From: Candidatus Gastranaerophilales bacterium
Lineage (GTDB): Bacteria > Cyanobacteriota > Vampirovibrionia > Gastranaerophilales > Gastranaerophilaceae
DNA length: 64,000 bases
Reading direction: 5' to 3'
Assembly: GCA_944322945.1 (NCBI GenBank)
Contig: CALUQN010000009.1
Span: 1-64,000 of the forward strand
Part shown: positions 24,784 to 34,500 of the stretch, piece by piece
How positions within the stretch are numbered: position 1 is the stretch's first letter
How the letters are laid out: each line of letters opens with the position of its first letter
Program-made: the position numbers and the translations under genes
The notes under the pieces: generated by a model
Database searches by the model: none
Told to the model about the DNA's origin: nothing
Seen by the model: the letters and a program-made list of their open reading frames with translations, nothing else

Positions 24784-27309
24784 ATGAATAATTGTTTTTT
24801 TGAAAGATACCACGAAGCCTTATTTAATTGTAACAAGCCTTACCAGTATGTCGGCGGCGAATTTTTATCAAGAAATAAAAGTTTTGACGATGCAAAAGTG
24901 CGATTTGCGTTTGTTTTTCCTGACAAATACGAAATCGGGATAAGTAATCTCGGTGTAAGAGTTTTGTATGAGCAGGTTAATGCGCAGCCCTCTTATATGG
25001 CGGACAGATGTTATGCGCCTGAACCTGACTTCAAGCCTGAGCCTCTGTACGCATTGGAAAGCAAGCGTCCGCTGAAAGAGTTTGATGCTCTCGGATTTTC
25101 ACTTCAATACGAACTTGCTTACCCGACAGTCTTGAAGCTTCTTGATATGGCGGGTATACCGTATCGAAATGACGAACGTCTAGAGTGTGACCCTATCGTG
25201 ATAGCCGGCGGACCGTGTGCGTATAACCCGCTGCCGCTTGCAGATTTTATTGACGTTTTTATGATTGGCGACGGTGAAAGTTCTATCGTAGAGGTTTGTG
25301 AAATTCTTGAAAAAACAAAGGGGCTTCCGCGTAAGGAGAGGATTAGAGCTCTTGTTGATGGTGAAAATTCAGGACGCTGGTCTGCAGCTGTCGGCGGAAA
25401 TGTCAGAAAAAGAATTGACCAGCTGGATTATGAAACTGCTCTAAAATCCTATCCGATACCGTTTTCTTCATCCGTGCATGACAGAGCTATTGTTGAAATA
25501 AGACGCGGATGCGGAAGAATGTGCCGTTTTTGCCAGCCTGGACACGTTAATCTCCCGATTAGAGAACGCAGCGCGGAAGATATTATAAAAATAGCTAAAG
25601 AACTCGTAAATAATACCGGCTACGAGGAATATTCACTGCTTTCATTGTCTTCAAATGATTATTCCAATATAAAAGAAGTCATCAAAGAGCTTGCTGTTGA
25701 CTTTAACAAGAAAAAAGTATCTGTATCACTGCCGAGTCAGCGGATTGACGGTTTTAACCTTGAACTTGCGGAACTTGTCCAGAGTGTCAGAAAATCTACT
25801 ATGACATTGGCGCCGGAAGCCGGCAGTCAGCGTCTGCGCAACGTTATCAAAAAAAATATTTCAGAACAGCAAATTCTTGATGCTGTTTTGACTCTCTATG
25901 AAAACGGCTGGTCACGTGTTAAATTCTATTTTATCTGCGGTCTGCCTACAGAAACACTTGAAGATATGGATGAAATGGCTGAACTTTTGAATAAAATTAA
26001 GTACCAATCAAAACTTATTAAAAAAGAAAAAGGTCTGCCCCATTCACTTGATATAACCTGTACGCTCTCTATTTTTGTGCCGAAACCGTTCACTCCATTT
26101 CAGTGGTGCCCGCAGATGAATTTGGACGAAGTTACAGCGCATATCCATTATCTGAAAGAAAAAACTGATAAGATTAAAGGAGTCAAGATAAACTACCACG
26201 AAAAATTCGTTTCTCAAATAGAAGCGGTTTTGACCCGCGGTGACAGGTCATTGTGTAAATATATAGAATCGCTTTACAAAAAAGGCTGCTATCTGGATGC
26301 GTGGGGTGAATATTTTGATAAAAAAATATGGCAGGAAACGGCAGAAGAGTGCGGGTTTTCTCTTGCTGAACTTGCAGAAAAAGATTACCCGCGCGATGAA
26401 GTTTTACCATGGGATTTTATTGATATCGGAGTAGACAAAGAATGGCTGGTGAATGAATACAATGCTGCATTCAATGCACCAAAAGAAAATATTGTTGTGC
26501 CGACTTGCGAAAAAATCTGTGTAAACTGCGGAGTTTGTAAGAATTTTAAAACTCATAAAGTCCTCGCAAAACCGTATAGAGCAAGCGAAGCCGCTCAAAA
26601 TTTGAAAATAGAACATATTGATCCGAAAGTATGCCGCGGTTATGACAGTGAACTTTTCCGGTATAGAATTAAACTCACTAAAACCGGTATTTTAAAATAT
26701 TTTTCCCACCTAGACTGGCAGAATACTTTCCTGAAAGCGTTAGCCAGAACTGATTTGAATATAGCTTTTTCGCTTGGTTTTAACCCAACAATGAAAGTTT
26801 CTATGGGTGTTGCACTGCCGCTATTTGTGGAAAGTACTACGGAACTTATTGATGTCGAGCTTTATGATAATATTTTAACGGAGGAACTTAAACTAAAGTT
26901 GGAGAAAGTTCTCCCGCAGGGGGCTGAAATTATAAGTATTGTAAAAATTGATAAATCGGCTAAATCAATTGATACGACTGTGCAATGGGCTGAATATAAA
27001 ATTTCGCCATATAATAAACACCTTTACGATTTTAATAATTTGAAGTATGATACAGATAAGGTTTTATCTTCCGAAGAAATTTTTATCGAGAAGAAAAACA
27101 AAAAAGGTTTACTAAACAAAATTAATATAAAACCGTCAATAAAATCTTACAGGTTTGAAGATGAGTTTTTATATGTAATATTAAAAACCGGTCAGGGTTC
27201 CGATATTCCAGCACTGCGTGCGGATGTGCTGATGAAGCTTATATCAGAAAATACTCTGTTTTCAATCACGCGTACACGGTTCTTTGACGAAAATTCAGAA
27301 GAGTTATAA
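24784..27309 (+). CDS. Large radical-SAM protein fused to a DUF2344-type domain (TIGR03960-like)
   Basis: An 841-aa two-part protein. The N-terminal 200 residues form a B12-binding-like fold; the radical-SAM barrel follows with the cluster motif CGRMCRFCQPG (C-x3-C-x2-C) near residue 240 and GSQRLRNVIKKN later. A Cys-rich joint (CEKICVNCGVC) near residue 580 may hold a second cluster. The last ~220 residues match the DUF2344/TIGR03936 type (FSHLDWQNTFLKALARTDL, FNPTMKVSMGVALPL). In many bacteria this fusion lies directly upstream of the RNase E/G gene, as here (18 nt gap). Its reaction is not established to my knowledge; RNA modification has been suggested from such neighbourhoods. Confidence 0.88.
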   Translation: MNNCFFERYHEALFNCNKPYQYVGGEFLSRNKSFDDAKVRFAFVFPDKYEIGISNLGVRVLYEQVNAQPSYMADRCYAPEPDFKPEPLYALESKRPLKEFDALGFSLQYELAYPTVLKLLDMAGIPYRNDERLECDPIVIAGGPCAYNPLPLADFIDVFMIGDGESSIVEVCEILEKTKGLPRKERIRALVDGENSGRWSAAVGGNVRKRIDQLDYETALKSYPIPFSSSVHDRAIVEIRRGCGRMCRFCQPGHVNLPIRERSAEDIIKIAKELVNNTGYEEYSLLSLSSNDYSNIKEVIKELAVDFNKKKVSVSLPSQRIDGFNLELAELVQSVRKSTMTLAPEAGSQRLRNVIKKNISEQQILDAVLTLYENGWSRVKFYFICGLPTETLEDMDEMAELLNKIKYQSKLIKKEKGLPHSLDITCTLSIFVPKPFTPFQWCPQMNLDEVTAHIHYLKEKTDKIKGVKINYHEKFVSQIEAVLTRGDRSLCKYIESLYKKGCYLDAWGEYFDKKIWQETAEECGFSLAELAEKDYPRDEVLPWDFIDIGVDKEWLVNEYNAAFNAPKENIVVPTCEKICVNCGVCKNFKTHKVLAKPYRASEAAQNLKIEHIDPKVCRGYDSELFRYRIKLTKTGILKYFSHLDWQNTFLKALARTDLNIAFSLGFNPTMKVSMGVALPLFVESTTELIDVELYDNILTEELKLKLEKVLPQGAEIISIVKIDKSAKSIDTTVQWAEYKISPYNKHLYDFNNLKYDTDKVLSSEEIFIEKKNKKGLLNKINIKPSIKSYRFEDEFLYVILKTGQGSDIPALRADVLMKLISENTLFSITRTRFFDENSEEL

Positions 27310-27327
27310 AAGTTTAAAGGATTTTTT

Positions 27328-29187
27328 ATGAACGACAAAAACACTATTACAAAAAAAATTGTTATCGCGGAACGTGATAACATTGCTGCAGTCCTTGAAA
27401 ACCAAAAGGTTACGGACTTTTTTATTCATAGAGGTGAAGTTCTCTTAGGTGATGTTTACCTTGCAACAGTTGATAACATCCTCCCGAGTATTGATGCTGC
27501 GTTTGTAAACGTCGGCACTGACAAGATGGGATTTCTTCACGCTCAGGATGTTATGGGAAAAGGTACTTTGAAAGAAAAACTTTCTCCAAAACAAAAACTT
27601 ATAGTTCAGGTAGTAAAAGAACCGACCGGACACAAAGGTCCGAGAGTTACAACTGAAATCAGCCTGCCGGGACGTTTTCTTGTCTTGATGCCAAACGAAC
27701 CGGGGGTAAGCGTTAGTAAAAAAATTGAAAATTCAAAAGAACGCGCAAGGCTAAAGGCTATTATGAACTTAATAAAACCCGTAGGGCTCGGTGTTATCAT
27801 AAGAACAGAGGCAGAAGGAGTTTCAGAAGCTGATATTCAGGAGGATTTGGAAATCCTGCTTGAAAAATGGAATAATATTATTACAGCGGCAGAAACAATG
27901 ACTCCTCCGAACCTCATCTACAGAGATCAGGATTTGTTGTACAGAGTTATCCGTGAAGCCTGCACAGAAGATGTCAAAGAAATAATAGTTGATACTCCGT
28001 TTGCAATGAACAGAGTCCAAAATATTCTGCAAAACTGGCACATGAATAAAAATGTAAACGTAACCCTCTATAAAGGCACAGAGCCGCTTTTGGTTGCAAT
28101 GGATATCCATAAAGAAATCAAAGCAGCGTTGAATATAAAGGTAAATATGCCGTCCGGCGGGTACTTATTTATTCAGCAGACAGAAGCGCTCACAGTAATT
28201 GACGTAAACAGCGGTAAGTTTATCAGTTCAGCAACCCAGGATGAAACAATACTCAAAACCAATATTGAAGCGGTTCACGAAATCGCACGCCAGCTTCGTT
28301 TGAGAAATATAGGCGGTATGGTTATCATAGACTTTATTGATATGCTTTCGCGCGCAGACAAGCTTGCTATTATGGAAGAGCTTGAAATAGCACTTGAACC
28401 GGATAAAGCAAAACCGCAGGTCGGACAACTCTCTGATTTAGGGCTTGTTGAACTTACAAGACACCGTCAGGGGCAGAGTTTGTCTGAAATCTTCACAAAA
28501 CGCTGCCCGCACTGTCAGGGAAGCGGCTACTTTATGAATGAATTTAACTTTGCCACTCCGACAGCTGAAGGTGAATACCGTGCTAAAGCCGCAAAATTAA
28601 AATTGCCGGTAAACAGCTTCAAGAAAAATAATAACAAAAACAGTAATAATAAAAATCAACAGCCGCCTCAAACTGTTGAAGAAATTCAAAATGAAATTCA
28701 GCCGGTTGAAATAAATGTTGAAAATCCGTCAGTTGTAGCGCAAAATGAATCAGAAAAACGCGAAAATAATAAAAATAACCGTCGTAATCGGAATAAACGC
28801 AGTAAATTCGACCGCAATAGAGAACAGCAGCAGGATAATCAACCGCAAATGCAGGAAGAAGTTCCGGTGGCTCAAACTTTTATTAAACCAAACGAAGAAC
28901 TAAAAGTTGAGGTTCCTGTGGCTCTGGAGGCACAGCCTTCAACTCCTGCCGCTGAAATTCAACCGGAAGAAAAACAAAAATCAGGCAAAAAAGGCAGACG
29001 CGGCTCTAAAAAACAAAAAGATACTCCGGCTGCAGAAGTTCAAACTGCTGAAAATCAACAGCAGCCCGCTGTTGAAACTCCGGCTGCCGAGGCTCCGCAA
29101 GAAGAAAAGAAAGTAAGACGCCCTAACAGAGGCTCTTCAAAACGAAGTCGTAATAAAAAAGTGAGTGCTGAAAATGTTGAAGAATAA
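27328..29187 (+). CDS. Ribonuclease E/G family endoribonuclease
   Basis: Initiates mRNA decay and matures rRNA. The 619-aa protein has an S1 RNA-binding domain (about residues 35-115, GDVYLATVDNILPSIDAAFV), an RNase H-like and 5'-sensor part, the DNase I-like catalytic centre with LTVIDVNSGK and MVIIDFIDM (metal-binding Asp residues) and the zinc link CPHCQGSG near residue 395. After residue ~430 the tail is low-complexity: Asn/Lys/Arg-rich blocks (KKNNNKNSNNKN, NKNNRRNRNKRSK) alternating with Glu/Pro/Ala/Gln-rich blocks. Such a tail is a typical scaffold or RNA-anchoring region. RBS AAAGGA precedes the ATG. Confidence 0.93.
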   Translation: MNDKNTITKKIVIAERDNIAAVLENQKVTDFFIHRGEVLLGDVYLATVDNILPSIDAAFVNVGTDKMGFLHAQDVMGKGTLKEKLSPKQKLIVQVVKEPTGHKGPRVTTEISLPGRFLVLMPNEPGVSVSKKIENSKERARLKAIMNLIKPVGLGVIIRTEAEGVSEADIQEDLEILLEKWNNIITAAETMTPPNLIYRDQDLLYRVIREACTEDVKEIIVDTPFAMNRVQNILQNWHMNKNVNVTLYKGTEPLLVAMDIHKEIKAALNIKVNMPSGGYLFIQQTEALTVIDVNSGKFISSATQDETILKTNIEAVHEIARQLRLRNIGGMVIIDFIDMLSRADKLAIMEELEIALEPDKAKPQVGQLSDLGLVELTRHRQGQSLSEIFTKRCPHCQGSGYFMNEFNFATPTAEGEYRAKAAKLKLPVNSFKKNNNKNSNNKNQQPPQTVEEIQNEIQPVEINVENPSVVAQNESEKRENNKNNRRNRNKRSKFDRNREQQQDNQPQMQEEVPVAQTFIKPNEELKVEVPVALEAQPSTPAAEIQPEEKQKSGKKGRRGSKKQKDTPAAEVQTAENQQQPAVETPAAEAPQEEKKVRRPNRGSSKRSRNKKVSAENVEE

Positions 29188-29506
29188 AAAAATTATACTT
29201 TTTTATATAGCTTTAATAATTTTATGTATAGCAGGCGTAAATTCAGGCATGTGTGCTGAGGAAATTGCTCAGCACATTCCTGAAACCGCGCAGTCATCAG
29301 AATTACATTCAACAATTTTTAAATTTCTGAAAGTCATGGGCGGGGTTGCACTCTCTTCTGTTATTATTTTTGCAGGGCTGTGGATTTACAACAGATTTAT
29401 CGTTAAAGATGTTGTAGTAGAAAAGCCCGAAGAGCGTAATACTCTTGCGACACCCAAAAATATTGACAGTGCAATTGCTTTTTTTATTAAAAGAAACAAA
29501 ATGTAA
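29174..29506 (+). CDS. Small membrane protein downstream of RNase E/G
   Basis: A 110-aa protein starting at ATG 29174, inside the last codons of the RNase gene (14-nt overlap), with no strong ribosome site, so coupling is likely. It has an N-terminal hydrophobic segment that may be a signal peptide (KIILFYIALIILCIAGVNSG, then MCAEE), a short acidic periplasmic region and a second span (about residues 57-76, MGGVALSSVIIFAGLWIYN), followed by a basic/acidic tail. No family recognised. The next gene encodes a pilin-like protein. Confidence 0.7.
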   Translation: MLKNKKIILFYIALIILCIAGVNSGMCAEEIAQHIPETAQSSELHSTIFKFLKVMGGVALSSVIIFAGLWIYNRFIVKDVVVEKPEERNTLATPKNIDSAIAFFIKRNKM

Positions 29507-29531
29507 CAGTTATACAGGGGGAAACTTTGGT

Positions 29532-29765
29532 ATGATTAAAAAAGGGTTTGGCGCAATAGATATGCTTGTCGCACTGGTAATAATAGCCTGTGTGTTTGCA
29601 TTCGCCATGCCGGCACTTAAAGGCGCAGGCGGCGGAAATCTCAAAGATTCTTCAATAGACTATCAAAGCGTTGAAGAGCAGGTTGACAGCAAAATTAATG
29701 AAATAGAAAAAATGCGTCAGCAAACCTTAAATTACAATCAGATGAACCGCTCACAGGAATTTTAA
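29532..29765 (+). CDS. Type IV pilin-like (pseudopilin-type) small protein
   Basis: A 77-aa protein from ATG 29532, preceded by GGGGG at 10 nt. The N-terminus KKGFGAIDMLVALVIIACVF resembles the class III prepilin signal: basic leader, Gly-Phe cleavage site and a hydrophobic helix, but the usual Glu5 (as in GFTLIEL) is Asp. The rest (GGGNLKDSSIDYQSVEEQ...) is a short soluble helix, much smaller than a full pilin, so a minor pseudopilin or pilus-independent membrane peptide is likely. Its stop overlaps the convergent LysM gene by 4 nt. Confidence 0.65.
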   Translation: MIKKGFGAIDMLVALVIIACVFAFAMPALKGAGGGNLKDSSIDYQSVEEQVDSKINEIEKMRQQTLNYNQMNRSQEF

Positions 29766-30439
29766 TTATTTTTCTGAGACGATTGGATTACATTTTCGCA
29801 GGTCGAAAGTAGTTCCTGCATTTGTTCTTTGGAGAGTTGTCCGCACTGCTTATGAGTATAACGGTTTATTAAAGTTCCGTCTTTTTGCAGTTCATAGTCA
29901 TATCCCCACGGGTTAAAATGTTTTTCGGTGTCATTAAATGTTAGTGTGCTAATCGTGCCGTCTTTACCCATATTTACAGATGTTACCGGATGCCTGTGTG
30001 AAACAAATCCGCTAGGATATCTGTGTTTATTATATATGTGGTACAAGGAGCCGGGCTTCCAATAAAAAAACGGATCTTGTACTATTAAATTTTTATCATT
30101 TTGAAGAGTGTGCAAAACAGAAAGTGCCGTTCTTTCCGCCGGGTTTAATCCTCTTTTCCCGTCTTTTACGCTGTCATCTATCCCATCAGGAAGATAAATT
30201 TTTTGAGCCGCCTTTAGATTATTCATTTTTTCGACGGTGGTTAATCCGTTCATTTTAGCTATCAAAAGCATAAGTGTACTTATCTCTTGATTGGAGGCGT
30301 TTTTATGAAGTGATTGTTTGGCAATAGACCACAAACTTTCGCCCTTTTTCAGGATGTGTTCTTTTTTGTGTTCAACATCAGGTAATTTTGCCATAACTGC
30401 GTTTATGTACAGCTGTTCCTGACTGATTTGTACAGACAT
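29762..30439 (-). CDS. LysM-domain protein
   Basis: A 225-aa protein with one LysM-type domain at about residues 28-80 (KKGESLWSIAKQSL...AKMNGL...KIYLPDG), the module used to bind peptidoglycan or chitin-like sugars. No signal peptide is evident, so export would have to follow another route or the domain acts inside. The following 140 residues include RYPSGFVSHRHPVTSVNM and FNPWGYDYELQKDGTLINRYTHK, an aromatic/His-rich module I do not recognise. GAAAGGGG precedes the ATG by 5 nt. Confidence 0.8.
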   Translation of the reverse strand: MSVQISQEQLYINAVMAKLPDVEHKKEHILKKGESLWSIAKQSLHKNASNQEISTLMLLIAKMNGLTTVEKMNNLKAAQKIYLPDGIDDSVKDGKRGLNPAERTALSVLHTLQNDKNLIVQDPFFYWKPGSLYHIYNKHRYPSGFVSHRHPVTSVNMGKDGTISTLTFNDTEKHFNPWGYDYELQKDGTLINRYTHKQCGQLSKEQMQELLSTCENVIQSSQKNN

Positions 30440-30506
30440 ATTTCCCCTTTCTAATTTTCCCCTATGTTATTAATAACAATTTTGAAATGGAAAAATTGCC
30501 TGTTTA

Positions 30507-31466
30507 TTATTTACTCGTTGCAGCAAGTTCACGATTCTTAATATTTTGATTTTCGTGAAGAATTTCAATCATATCAAGCATCATTTTATTGTAAGGTGTC
30601 GGGATATTATGTTTTTTACCCAGTTTAACAACAGTACCTGCAAAAATATCGGATTCTGTTTTTCTTCCGGCTTCTATATCCTGAAGCATAGAAGTTTTGC
30701 CTTCCGGAATCATTTTTTCAATCAGTTGTTCAGTACCGGAGATTAGGTTTTCGGAATTGTGTACACCTTCAGCTTTGGCAATGGACACGACTTCTTGCAT
30801 TATATTTCGTGCGAAAGTCTTAAATACAATATTTTTTTGCATTTCTCCGAATGTCATCCTTAAAATTGCTGAAAGTTGATTGCAGGTTACATTCAGCATA
30901 AATTTTTGCCACTGTTCGTAATACATATCAGAAGGGATTTTATAGGTTATTCCAATTTTATCAAAGTACTTTTTTAATCGAAGAGTTTTCTCAGACAAAA
31001 TGTTGGCAGAATTTTTCTCTCCGAAAGTTATACAATTAACGTCATCATGGGAAATACAGCGTCCTTCTCTGACTGCGCTGTGTCCTATAAAAAATGAGAG
31101 CAGCACCTTATCCCATCCATATTTTTGAGCGATAATTTCTTCGCTGGTTACACCATTGAGTAGCGAAAGAATTATTGTATCAGGTTTAACAAAGTTTTTC
31201 ATATTTTCAAGCGCTTCGCTCAATCCGCCGGACTTTGTCGCAATAATTATTAAATCGGCTTTAAAATCATTATCTTCAGGCAGTAAATAATTAAAACGTA
31301 GTTCTCTGCCGTTAAAAATGACAGGATTTTTTTCGTAACGTTCTTTTCTTGTTTTATCAACAAGGACGCGCAGATTGTTCGGGGTTATGTCGTAAATTTT
31401 GTCGGCATAAATAGTGCCTATTGCGCCTAATCCGCAGATGATAACATTTTTAATGTCACTTTCCAT
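30507..31466 (-). CDS. Ketopantoate reductase-family protein (ApbA/PanE)
   Basis: The family reduces ketopantoate to pantoate for coenzyme A, but many members have other 2-oxo acids as substrates. The 319-aa protein has the NADPH motif VIICGLGAIGTIYA at residues 8-21, the central LSLLNGVTSEE and the catalytic Lys/Glu region (EQWQKFMLNVTCNQLSAILRMTFGEM). The conserved Glu and Lys positions are present but substrate assignment is uncertain, as no panB or panC lies nearby. No ribosome site: TATTAT with an extended TGA ends 6 nt before the ATG, so a leaderless mRNA is probable. Confidence 0.85.
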   Translation of the reverse strand: MESDIKNVIICGLGAIGTIYADKIYDITPNNLRVLVDKTRKERYEKNPVIFNGRELRFNYLLPEDNDFKADLIIIATKSGGLSEALENMKNFVKPDTIILSLLNGVTSEEIIAQKYGWDKVLLSFFIGHSAVREGRCISHDDVNCITFGEKNSANILSEKTLRLKKYFDKIGITYKIPSDMYYEQWQKFMLNVTCNQLSAILRMTFGEMQKNIVFKTFARNIMQEVVSIAKAEGVHNSENLISGTEQLIEKMIPEGKTSMLQDIEAGRKTESDIFAGTVVKLGKKHNIPTPYNKMMLDMIEILHENQNIKNRELAATSK

Positions 31467-31472
31467 AAAAAA

Positions 31473-31481
31473 ATAATATCA
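31473..31481 (-). promoter_or_regulatory. Predicted extended -10 box, leaderless start of the panE-like gene
   Basis: TGA-TATTAT on the minus strand, then six T and the ATG at 31466. A TATACA hexamer lies about 17 nt upstream of the -10. Confidence 0.5.
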
Positions 31482-31523
31482 TATTTTAGTTGTTATGTAT
31501 ACACTATTTATGCCGGCTGATAT

Positions 31524-31543
31524 TAAATTTTTATAAAAATTTA
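31524..31543. repeat. AT palindrome between convergently transcribed or adjacent genes
   Basis: A perfect 20-bp palindrome (taaattttta/taaaaattta), flanked by GCCG on the left and CGGC on the right. It lies downstream of the helicase gene's stop (31597) on the minus strand and may act as a weak terminator. Confidence 0.4.
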
Positions 31544-31596
31544 GCGGCGTTGTCGAGTGATTGGTGCGGGATACTATTGATTAGCACGCGAAATTA

Positions 31597-34500
31597 TCAG
31601 TTGTTGTATCCGCAAAAATCTTTATATTGGCACCATTTACACGACTTTTCGCACATAGCGGCATCAAACTTGTAGGAGCGGATGTCTGCAATTGCCTGTT
31701 TGAATTTTTGTACAACTGCCAGGCAATCATCGTCGCTAAGCGGCAATTTGAAATTGTTTGTGAATTCCTCAGGATAAATAAACTCTGTTTCCTTTACTTT
31801 GACACTGTTTTCTTTTTCAAAGTAATATTTATACAGGGCTATCTGGTTGTAATAATCTTCGTGTTCTCCGTTAGGACATATAACTTTGCCGTTTTTTGCA
31901 CTGCCGGTTTTGTAATCGTATATTGTGTATGTGCCGTCATCATTTTTGTCGATGCGGTCTATAATTCCGTAAAACTTTACCCCGTCCAGTTCAACTTCTA
32001 CTGCTTTTTCTGTTGAAAAAAGATTTTTAACAGGTGTATTGCACATCTGTACATAATAATCAGAAAGTTTGATTTCACCTCGTTGTTCGTGGATGGTTCG
32101 CTGCTGCAAGCCGGACATAGGAAGTGTATTTAATTCCTTTTTAAAGGCATTTATAAAGACATCTTTTTCCGGATAGGCACCATTTTTAATGGCATAGCTT
32201 ACTGCAAATTCACATGCTTTGTGTACAGCCCGACCGTAGCTCATACTGTCAGGGCTGCCGTCTTTGGAACTTAAATTAAGAATGTTATCGTACAAAAACA
32301 TACGAGGACAGTTCAGGTATTTATTGATTGCACTCGGTGAAAATGACTTGTCTTCAAGGTACCTGTCAACCATTGAGCAAAAATCTTTTTCATAATCATA
32401 ATCACGCTTTAATAAAGATCTTGTCTGTTCAGTCCAATAGGATTCCACGTCAAATATGAAAGGTTCCGGTTCGTGTTCGCAATTATTTTCAACAGCGGAT
32501 AGAAAATTGGTCGGAGTTTGTGCAATTTTGCCGTCAGATTTCGGGTAAGACAATCTAAGTGTGTGTTTTGCTCTTGTCATTCCGACATACATCAGTTTTA
32601 CGGCATCAGAGAGTTTCATTAGTTTTAATTCGTCTTCGGATTTGTATTCAGAGGCATCGAGCGGTATAATCGGTGCCATTGAACGACGGCTGCTTTCCCA
32701 ATTTTTACTCAATAGTGTTGGCATATAGACATATTCAAATTCCCTGCCTTTTGCCGAGTGGTATGTTGACAGCTGCACTGCATTCATTGTTACCGGAGCT
32801 TTATCAGTTTTTATCGCAATATCCTCTGTCAAACATGTGCTGAGATATTCTACAAAATCTTCCAGTGTGATTTTTTTATAGATGTTTGAAAAATCAACGG
32901 CCTCGTCAATAATTTTTTTTAGTCCTGCAATATTTTCGGTTCGGTTTATTTCGGAATTTATGAAATAATCAACAATCCCTGTTTTTGCACCTGCTTCAAG
33001 AATGACATTTTTTAATGTCTCGTTGTTTTTGTATGATTGCAGATGTTCAAAGTTTTTAATAAATTTTTGAACTTTATCCGGCTCAATAAACAACTCCGCC
33101 GGCACTGCTTTCAACATATCGGGTAAGGAGCGGAAATGTGATTTTTGCTCATACAGCCGTTCAAAATCTTTCGGGTGAAAATTGAACGGTGCGGATAGTG
33201 CAAGTTTGAAAAATTTATCTGTGTGCAATTCCGGATTTACGAGTAATTGCAGGTAATAATACAATACGATTGAGGATTTAATCTCAAAAATACTTTTGCC
33301 GTCTTTAAGTTCTGCGGGAATATTCCGTTCTTTCAGCATTTCAGCAAAGGTTGAAAGTTCGGCATTGCCTCTTGTTAAAATTGCAATTTCCGAAAGTTTT
33401 TTTTCGCCGTATTCGTCAACCGGACAGTCCGCTGAATTCACAAGTTTGTCAATTTCGTCAACTATTTCCTGATATTCTTGCAGTATGTCTGCATATCGGT
33501 AAAGCCGGACTTTTTTATCTTTTTTAGTAATTTCGCGGTTTTTGGCAGTTAAAGTTTTTGTTATATTATATTTTGCAAATTCAGGGTTGTTTTCAAGTCT
33601 TCTTGTATCAAGTTCTGCAATTTTTTTTGCTGCATCCAAAATACTCTGGGTTGATCTCATATTTTCCCTCAGGCAGATAACTTTTGTTTCAGGAAACTCT
33701 TCAAGAAATTTTTCAATAGTATCAAGCCGTGCTCCTTGAAATGTAAATATTATCTGATCGTCATCCCCTACGACAAAAACATTTTCGGATTCGAGTGCTT
33801 TTGTCAATTGAAAAACTATCTCATTTTGATTTTTGTTTGTGTCCTGATATTCATCAACAAGAATATAGTCGTATTTGTTGGCTGCTTGAGACAAAAATGC
33901 GCTGTCTTCAGTAAATTTATCCAGCACGAGATTTATCATATCATTGAAATCAAAATAGTGCTGTTCTTCCATTTTAGACTGATAGAGTTCATAAAATTTC
34001 CATAATTCTATGGCTTTTGCTATTTTTTTCTCAGTTTTTTCTATACCGCCTGTTAATTTTTGAGGAATTTTTTTACCCTGCGCGTTTCTTTCCGCTAATT
34101 CTGTTTTTAGGGCTGCAAGCTGTGGTTTCCAATCTGGATTTTTTTCCAGATTTTCAAAATACTGTTCTTTTGAAAGTCTGTTTGATTTGATTGCATTGAT
34201 ACCGTTTTGGATTTCTTTTAAAAAATAATACGGGTCATTAAGTTTTGTTCGGTATACGGATGAATTAATTTCGTCAATACAGTCTTTTAACAAAGAAACC
34301 GAAACCGCGGCAGGTATAACACGAATATTTTCTGAAAGAGCAAATTCAGCCGTATTTGAGGTAATAATCTCGTTGCAAAAACCGTGATATGTGTAAGCAT
34401 TTACTCCGACATCAGACTTGTTTAATTCTTTTTCCAGTCTTATACGAACTTCATTGGCTGCGGCATCAGAAAAAGTCAGGCACAATATTTTTTCGGGATT

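Noticed and set aside
29445-29531. N-terminal extension of the pilin-like protein from ATG 29445
   Set aside because: It overlaps the preceding gene in another frame, has no ribosome site, and would place 29 residues before the prepilin-type leader.
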